Below are positions 6,792 through 10,694 of a stretch of 10,694 nt of DNA, in pieces; positions within the stretch are counted from its first letter, which is position 1, and each line of letters begins with the position of its first letter. The notes beneath the pieces are model-generated. The model did no database searches. It had not been told where the DNA came from and worked only from the letters and a program-made list of their open reading frames with translations. This DNA is from DATKMG01 sp035541995. Lineage in GTDB: Bacteria; Acidobacteriota; Terriglobia; Versatilivoradales; Versatilivoraceae. The stretch lies in assembly GCA_035541995.1 (NCBI GenBank), contig DATKMG010000230.1, positions 1 through 10,694 on the forward strand, written 5' to 3'. Position numbers and translations under genes: made by a program.

Positions 6792-7112
6792 ATGCCCAAG
6801 TATCTCTTGCAGGCGTCTTACACGTCAGACGGAACCAAAGGGCTTTTACAGGAGGGCGGTTCCAAGCGGCGAACCGAAGTCCAGAAGTTGGTGAAGGGCC
6901 TTGGCGGGAAACTCGAAGGCATCTATTATGCTTTCGGGGAGTCCGATGTCTACGTCATAGTGGACTTCCCGGACCATGCCAGTGCTGCAGCCGCTTCTCT
7001 GGCAGTTAACGCCAGCGGGACAGTTAAATTGAAGACCACAGTTTTGTTTACACCCGAAGAGATGGACGAAGCGACAAAGAAGAGTGTCAGCTACCGCGCA
7101 CCGGGGCAGTGA
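6792..7112 (+). CDS. GYD-domain protein
   Basis: Small cytosolic protein of 106 residues matching the GYD family (Pfam GYD, dimeric ferredoxin-like alpha/beta fold), whose biochemical role is generally undefined. The start MPKYLLQASYTSDGTKGL is typical. The basic helix RRTEVQKLVKGLGGKLEG comes next. The signature strand GESDVYVIVDFPD (49-61) corresponds to the family's GxxD-V/Y-hydrophobic pattern. The helix SAAAASLAVNASG and the strand KLKTTVLFTPEEMDEA complete the fold. There is no signal peptide or membrane segment. It lies 149 bp after the sigma factor on the same strand, so co-expression is possible but not shown. No catalytic residues can be assigned. Family assignment rests on recognition of the sequence pattern. 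Confidence 0.85.
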   Translation: MPKYLLQASYTSDGTKGLLQEGGSKRRTEVQKLVKGLGGKLEGIYYAFGESDVYVIVDFPDHASAAAASLAVNASGTVKLKTTVLFTPEEMDEATKKSVSYRAPGQ

Positions 7113-7145
7113 CCAACCCAATTACGCCGGTAATCAGTGTCTGTG

Positions 7146-7179
7146 ACCATATGCAGCGGTGCTTGCCGCTGCGTATGGT
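7146..7179 (+). terminator. Strong stem-loop downstream of the GYD gene, terminator-like without a T tract
   Basis: ACCATATGCAGCGG (7146-7159) pairs with CCGCTGCGTATGGT (7166-7179): 14 bp including one T-G wobble, with a 6-nt loop that can shorten to 4 nt by a further wobble. It begins 33 bp after the GYD stop codon. Its placement between convergent genes suggests a 3' end structure that could work in either direction. The absence of a T run on either side weakens the call as an intrinsic terminator. Confidence 0.4.
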
Positions 7180-7420
7180 GGGGTGACTAACCGGACTTTT
7201 CAGAAGTGCAACCCGCGCGACAAGAAGCCGATCGGTTGGCAATTTTCTCAAAATCAGTATGTTGACAGTCCGATAAGCTCTGCGCCAGTTCTTGTTGAGG
7301 TTCTCAATAAGTTCATTCTGGACTCCGGGGGAGAAATGGGAAGCGGCCTGACGCCCTTCCTGGGTTTCTTGTGCTGCGTTTACCTTCTCGAGGGGAAAAC
7401 TGGAATTACAGCCCTTATGA

Positions 7421-7464
7421 AGGTACAGCGCACTCCGCACAATGCAAGAGGTGTGCGCCTACCT
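7421..7464 (-). repeat. Imperfect inverted repeat near the 3' end of the propeller gene pair
   Basis: AGGTACAGCGCAC (7421-7433) and GTGTGCGCCTACCT (7451-7464) are inverted copies sharing AGGTA and GCGCAC with mismatched bases between, separated by 17 nt. It lies about 20 bp beyond the stop codon of the downstream propeller gene and could mark its transcript end. No T tract. Confidence 0.25.
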
Positions 7465-7484
7465 CCAAAAGGTATAGAATCCTA

Positions 7485-8597
7485 CTAGGTCCGAGCTGTT
7501 CTGATTCTGGGAAAGTAAAGCCAAAGGTGCCCCAGGTTGTCGTTCTCTCCGAAAACGATTTCGCCGTCTCGCCCCGTTACCGCATCTCCAAATACATATC
7601 CGTAACGTCGCCGCTCGATCACCGAAAGGGCCACCCCGAGATTAGTGACCTCTCCGCGAGCAGGGTCGTAACAGAACATTTTGGCCAATTCGGGCCCGCA
7701 GAACCCGAACACACGGCCGTCAAACGTCACGGCCATCGGGCCAACAGGCTTCAGTTGGGTCTGTCCAAGCAGCTTGCTGAAGCCTTTCTCTTCATCAAAC
7801 GAAAAGATTCGCCCCTGACTGTCAGCGGTGTAGAGCAAGCCTGTCTGCTTTTCCCTGGCCCAGGTAAGGGGAACCTGGTCCCATGACCCGTTCGGCAGAG
7901 GGAATGCCTTACGTCGGAGGCTTCGCGATTTAGGATCATAACTCCAAAGATGCCCTTGGCCATCGAGACCAACAATGGAACCTCGGGAGGCCGCCGCAAT
8001 TCGGCCGGAGGCCGGTACCTCCCCAACTACTTGAACCTTCGATGATTCCGGGTCGACAACAAATAGATGGCGGGAGGTCACCCCCACCATGGAGTCCCTC
8101 ATCGTGGTGGCGACAGCATGTTTAATCGGCTCTCCGTCTACGGGAACTCCCATATCCTCAAAATCGGGTCTCTGGAAACCCCATTCCTGGATGCAGTCGT
8201 ACGGCAGAGGTTGGAGCCTGGTGGCAAGAATTCGGCCACCTCCCTGTGAATTGTTAACACAGGCCAGAATCTTTTTCTTGCCGCAGCAAACGGCAACGCA
8301 TTCGGTCGCTCCCTCTATTGCTTTCAAATCGAAGACCATGCCCGTCGAACCATGAAACATGGCCACAAACACATGGGCTCGATGGCCGCTGGTACCGCCA
8401 TAAATGATCCCTTCGGGGGTAGCATCCAGCGCAGTAATCCGGCTCTCGTCTGCCGTGATCGGAACCGATGCACTGGGGAAACAAGTGGGAAAGGCCACCA
8501 TGGCTCCTTCCTTCATGAAGGTTCCATGGGTGATTTCGTCCATTAGGGCCTGAGCCCCTGGAGAGTTCATATCGAATTTCTTCTTCTTTTCGCTCAT
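7485..8597 (-). CDS. Predicted cytosolic beta-propeller-like protein of unknown function
   Basis: Unrecognised 370-residue protein with repeated blade-like units of about 45-50 residues. These are short beta-strands of the type EGIIYGGTSG, GHLWSYDPKSRS, GRIFSFDEEKG, GRVFGFCGPE with KMFCYDPARG, and GHLWLYFPRI, alternating with DG, DP and PEG turns, a pattern typical of WD40, NHL or PQQ-like propellers. The N-terminus (MSEKKKKFDMNSPG) is basic and polar with no signal peptide, and cysteines such as VCCGKKK suggest the reducing cytosol. The ATG at 8597 is chosen because GGGAGG lies 6 nt before it. A longer frame to 8618 would overlap the upstream gene and lacks support. It starts 11 bp after the upstream propeller gene, and the Shine-Dalgarno sequence shares bases with that gene's TAG stop, suggesting translational coupling. 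No catalytic motif is recognised; a sugar- or lactone-binding enzyme or scaffold is possible. Confidence 0.8.
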   Translation of the reverse strand: MSEKKKKFDMNSPGAQALMDEITHGTFMKEGAMVAFPTCFPSASVPITADESRITALDATPEGIIYGGTSGHRAHVFVAMFHGSTGMVFDLKAIEGATECVAVCCGKKKILACVNNSQGGGRILATRLQPLPYDCIQEWGFQRPDFEDMGVPVDGEPIKHAVATTMRDSMVGVTSRHLFVVDPESSKVQVVGEVPASGRIAAASRGSIVGLDGQGHLWSYDPKSRSLRRKAFPLPNGSWDQVPLTWAREKQTGLLYTADSQGRIFSFDEEKGFSKLLGQTQLKPVGPMAVTFDGRVFGFCGPELAKMFCYDPARGEVTNLGVALSVIERRRYGYVFGDAVTGRDGEIVFGENDNLGHLWLYFPRIRTART

Positions 8598-8603
8598 GTC
8601 TCG

Positions 8604-8609
8604 CCTCCC
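8604..8609 (-). promoter_or_regulatory. Shine-Dalgarno sequence of the downstream propeller gene, overlapping the upstream stop codon
   Basis: On the minus strand TAG (8611-8609) and GGGAGG (8609-8604) share a G, followed by 6 nt and ATG 8597. A ribosome terminating the upstream gene would be placed on this site, which favours coupled synthesis of the two propeller proteins. Confidence 0.7.
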
Positions 8610-9970
8610 TATCCCCACATCCGAATTGGTAGATGGGCATTTGTTTTCTTACGCTCTTGAGGCATCTCAACTTTGAAGATACCGGACGGGTGGGAACCAA
8701 CATGGCCAAAGAAGAGGTCGCCATTGTGGTCCACTGCCCCGCGTGACACGTACTGGGCGAATTCTCTCGGGTGTTCCAAGCGTGTGACTTCCTCACGCTG
8801 CAAGGTGGCCGGATTCAACCGCCAGACCACACCTTCTCGTTCTTTGTGCTCTGCAGACATAGGATTGTAGACAGGGTCACGCCAGCGCGATGCCACGTAA
8901 TAGAGCTGACCGTCGCCGGCAAAAGTCAATCCACCACAATGATCCACAAACGTGTCAACAGAAATGGTCGGGTCCCTCTTTTGAGTCGCAGGTCCCAAGT
9001 CTTCGACTCGAGGCCAGTCCCTTTCATCCGGCCAGATCCGCATCAAGTAGGAATTGGCAATCCATGTGACCCCGTAAACGCAGGTGCGGTCCGGAGACGG
9101 AGCCACATCGTAAAACACGCTGTGGAATCCAGTCTGAAACTCAGGATTGTGCGGCAGGACTGAGGGCGAATACTCCAGGCGATCGGTCTCCGGAGTGTAG
9201 CGGACCAGGTGCCCATAGTCACTGGTGGTCCAGACCCGGTGTTTCTTGTCCAAAAACAAAGTCTGTGAGTTGACAGACCCGATGCGTCCAACGTCTCTTC
9301 GGCTGCGACTTTTGAGATCATAGATGATGAAATGATCACGAGGGTAACTGAGTGCATAAAGCAGTCCCCGCTCCTCGTCATGTAGCAGACATCGGCAGCC
9401 TTCCTTGGGAATCAGAGTGTCCCACCACTTGACTTCGTCGGTTTTAGTATCGAAGGCCAGCAGGGCGCTTCCGCGGAAACATCGCTTCTCATCGTGCCAC
9501 GAAAGCCAGGGAGAATAAGCCGGCTGATCGATCGGCGGGCCGGAGAGGTGGGTAGCCATATAGAGAATGCCGTCGTGCATCGAAGGGGCAAAACTGTAGT
9601 GGATCTTGCACTGCGTGGCTCGTCCTGAGTCTCCAGGATCATTGACTTTTTCGTCCACGGCGAAAAGGTAGTCTAGCTCATCCTTGTTCTCGTTGTAACG
9701 CACCACCTTCACCACGCCGCCAGGCACTCCTTCTGCGCAGGCCGCTGCATAAATACGGCCGTCAGGCCCAACGGACAACGACCAGCAGGTGTCTGATTCC
9801 GGATGCTTGGTAAACTCGTACCAGCGAACAGGGTAAGAACCAACACTTCCTTCGACTTTCGGTCCATTAGCTTTACCAGATGCGCCAGATACCTTGTTCA
9901 ATCCGACTGCCGCAGACACCAGTCCGGCACTCCCTTTGAGGAAATCACGCCTGGCAATAGGCCATGACAT
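8609..9970 (-). CDS. Tat-exported beta-propeller-like protein of unknown function
   Basis: Unrecognised 453-residue protein. The N-terminus is a twin-arginine signal, ARRDFLKGSAG (R7, R8) followed by the hydrophobic LVSAAVGL, with likely cleavage near residue 30. It should be folded in the cytosol and exported to the periplasm or cell surface. The mature part shows repeated blade-like units (GRIYAAACAEG, GILYMATHLSG, GLLYALSY with FIIYDLKSRS, HRVWTTSDYGHLVRY, GQLYYVASRWRDP, GDLFFGHVGS) with DG-type turns, consistent with a propeller of six or seven blades. It has eight cysteines (62, 78, 121, 164, 192, 194, 297, 345), unusual for an exported protein and suggestive of disulfides or metal binding. 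AAAGGGGG lies 6 nt before ATG 9970. It is first in a two-gene unit with the cytosolic propeller gene and divergent from a Rieske gene. No enzyme family is recognised. The Tat signal is firm, the fold probable, the function unknown. Confidence 0.88.
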   Translation of the reverse strand: MSWPIARRDFLKGSAGLVSAAVGLNKVSGASGKANGPKVEGSVGSYPVRWYEFTKHPESDTCWSLSVGPDGRIYAAACAEGVPGGVVKVVRYNENKDELDYLFAVDEKVNDPGDSGRATQCKIHYSFAPSMHDGILYMATHLSGPPIDQPAYSPWLSWHDEKRCFRGSALLAFDTKTDEVKWWDTLIPKEGCRCLLHDEERGLLYALSYPRDHFIIYDLKSRSRRDVGRIGSVNSQTLFLDKKHRVWTTSDYGHLVRYTPETDRLEYSPSVLPHNPEFQTGFHSVFYDVAPSPDRTCVYGVTWIANSYLMRIWPDERDWPRVEDLGPATQKRDPTISVDTFVDHCGGLTFAGDGQLYYVASRWRDPVYNPMSAEHKEREGVVWRLNPATLQREEVTRLEHPREFAQYVSRGAVDHNGDLFFGHVGSHPSGIFKVEMPQERKKTNAHLPIRMWG

Positions 9971-10050
9971 TAGCTACCCCCTTTCCTGGTTCTGAATGGA
10001 TTTTGCGCGATTCATTGGAAGAAAACGGCGGTCAAAACATTCCGCACGGC

Positions 10051-10079
10051 ATCATAAACGGGTTTTCGGACGAAAACAA
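10051..10079 (-). promoter_or_regulatory. Weak candidate promoter for the propeller gene pair
   Basis: On the minus strand TATGAT (10056-10051) has five of six -10 consensus bases. It lies 17 bp downstream of TTGTTT (10079-10074), a poor -35 with three of six. Transcription would start near 10044, about 75 bp before the gene. The spacer contains a perfect palindrome that could serve as an operator. Confidence 0.25.
10062..10077. repeat. Perfect 7-2-7 palindrome, operator-like
   Basis: GTTTTCG (10062-10068), GA, CGAAAAC (10071-10077). The 16-bp dyad lies in the spacer of the weak minus-strand promoter, where a dimeric repressor would block RNA polymerase. No second copy was noticed in the window. 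As RNA the loop would be only 2 nt, so a DNA-binding site is likelier than a hairpin. Confidence 0.45.
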
Positions 10080-10263
10080 CCCTTATGAACGCCACTCAGA
10101 TTACACACATGACACTGCAAATACTCTTCCGCTTCTGAGAGGAGGTGTGCTAGAGTGTGCGTTCGAGTAGGGCGTTCTTGTACTCATTCGAAACTGAATT
10201 CAGCTTGCATTGAAGAGTCTGACTCTCCTGGCTCGTTTTCCAACGGCCTCGCAAGTTTCAATT

Positions 10264-10309
10264 AATCTGCCAAGAGGCCGGATCGTTTCTGACGATTCGG
10301 CCGCAGATT
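10264..10309 (+). promoter_or_regulatory. Long stem-loop in the Rieske 5' leader, ending just before its Shine-Dalgarno sequence
   Basis: An outer stem AATCTGC/GCAGATT (10264-10270 with 10303-10309, 7 bp, perfect) stacks on an inner stem GGCCGGATCGT/ACGATTCGGCC (10276-10286 with 10292-10302, 11 bp, one G-T wobble). The loop is TTCTG, with a 5-nt bulge (10271-10275) on the left side only. The Shine-Dalgarno GGAGAGG begins at 10314. No T tract follows. It could be a leader control element, mRNA stabiliser or DNA operator. Confidence 0.6.
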
Positions 10310-10324
10310 CGAAGGAGAGGATCT

Positions 10325-10694
10325 ATGGCGCAGGATCGTCGCACCCTCATTCGGTGGCTGTTGGGGAGCGGTTTTACGGCATCTATCATTTCCTTCCTCT
10401 ACCCCGCCATCAAGTTCATGAATCCGCCGTCGGTTCCTGAGGCTTCGACCAATGAGATCACTGCGGGGAAAGTTCAAGATCTGAAACCGAATTCCGGCAA
10501 GATCGTGAAATTCGGCAGTCGGCCCGCATTGTTGATCCGCCTCAACGAAACCGAATGGCGCGCCTTTTCAGCCGTCTGTACCCATTTGAATTGCACGGTG
10601 CAGTTCCGCGACTCGACTAGACAGATTTGGTGTGCTTGCCATAATGGGTTTTACGATCTGAATGGCAAAGTGGTTTCCGGACCCCCTCCCAGAC
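10325..10694 (+). CDS. Rieske 2Fe-2S protein, N-terminal part (3' end off the window)
   Basis: Iron-sulfur subunit of the type found in cytochrome bc/b6f or menaquinol-cytochrome c reductase complexes, which passes electrons from quinol to a cytochrome c on the outer face of the membrane. 123 residues are visible. The N-terminus has a Tat-like RRTLIRWLLGSG leading into one membrane anchor (about 11-32). The cluster-binding domain shows box I CTHLNC (85-90; ligands C85 and H87) and box II CACHNG (103-108; ligands C103 and H106). C90 and C105 are placed to form the conserved disulfide. DLNGKVVSGPPPR is the Pro-loop region. GGAGAGG lies 4 nt before ATG 10325. It is divergent from the Tat-exported propeller gene. 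Cytochrome b and c genes would be expected beyond the right edge, but that is inference. Confidence 0.95.
   Translation, partial: MAQDRRTLIRWLLGSGFTASIISFLYPAIKFMNPPSVPEASTNEITAGKVQDLKPNSGKIVKFGSRPALLIRLNETEWRAFSAVCTHLNCTVQFRDSTRQIWCACHNGFYDLNGKVVSGPPPR

Larger units (their letters stand above)
7113..7484. other. Intergenic region, 372 bp, between convergent genes
   Basis: Separates the plus-strand GYD gene from the minus-strand propeller gene pair. Open frames on both strands (for example GTG 7159 to 7488 on plus) lack Shine-Dalgarno sequences, recognisable motifs or coding character and are not called. It contains a small hairpin at 7121-7134 (ATTAC/GTAAT), a strong hairpin at 7146-7179 and a looser inverted repeat at 7421-7464. 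All are plausible transcript-end structures, but none has a T tract. Confidence 0.6.
9971..10324. other. Divergent intergenic region, 354 bp, between the propeller unit and the Rieske gene
   Basis: No supported gene. It must hold promoters for both directions. A weak minus-strand candidate (10051-10079), a perfect 7-2-7 palindrome (10062-10077), a 6-1-6 inverted repeat (AGAGTC-T-GACTCT, 10214-10226) and a long stem-loop (10264-10309) are visible. No convincing plus-strand sigma-70 promoter was found. Confidence 0.6.

Noticed and set aside
7159..7488. 109-residue plus-strand frame in the convergent gap
   Set aside because: Its GTG start lies inside the strong hairpin, without a Shine-Dalgarno sequence, and the product shows no domain or coding character.
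9964..10170. 68-residue plus-strand frame in the divergent gap
   Set aside because: It begins over the start of the propeller gene on the other strand and has no Shine-Dalgarno sequence or motif.

Overview
The window is bacterial chromosomal DNA of moderate GC. It holds a housekeeping protein-quality-control cluster on the minus strand (1-5202), a plus-strand regulatory stretch (5507-7112), and an envelope-related stretch (7485-10694). The Tat signal peptide, the Rieske protein and the ECF sigma factor suggest a respiring bacterium with an energised membrane. The sequence gives no safe phylum assignment. Acidobacteriota, Nitrospirota, NC10 or a similar uncultured lineage would fit, but that is a guess.

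Region 1 (minus strand, read right to left): a candidate sigma-70 promoter near 5173-5202, tRNA-Leu(UAG) with an encoded CCA, then tig (trigger factor), clpP, clpX and lon. Spacings are 76, 41, 115 and 32 bp, so the tRNA and four genes could be one transcription unit. Trigger factor meets nascent chains at the ribosome, ClpX unfolds substrates into ClpP, and Lon degrades misfolded and regulatory proteins. All show intact hallmark motifs. lon runs off the left edge, and its last 37 visible bases exactly repeat bases 493-529, in frame and 492 bp away. This is most simply a chimeric contig end, but an in-frame tandem duplication is possible.

Region 2 (plus strand): a 476-bp spacer, a short predicted membrane protein (5507-5773), a spacer with a candidate ECF-type promoter (5856-5882), an ECF-like sigma factor (6043-6642) and a GYD-domain small protein (6792-7112). 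No recognisable anti-sigma factor adjoins the sigma gene.

Region 3: after a 372-bp gap between convergent genes, with two inverted repeats, come two adjacent minus-strand beta-propeller-like genes. The upstream one carries a Tat signal peptide and the downstream one has no export signal. They are probably translationally coupled, and I do not recognise their function. A 354-bp divergent intergenic region separates them from a plus-strand Rieske 2Fe-2S protein cut by the right edge. That region holds a perfect 7-2-7 palindrome and a long stem-loop ending just before the Rieske Shine-Dalgarno sequence.

Most of the window is ordinary. I found no CRISPR array, transposase, integrase or phage gene. 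The least explained items are the paired propeller proteins, the sigma factor without an obvious partner, and the stem-loop before the Rieske gene.
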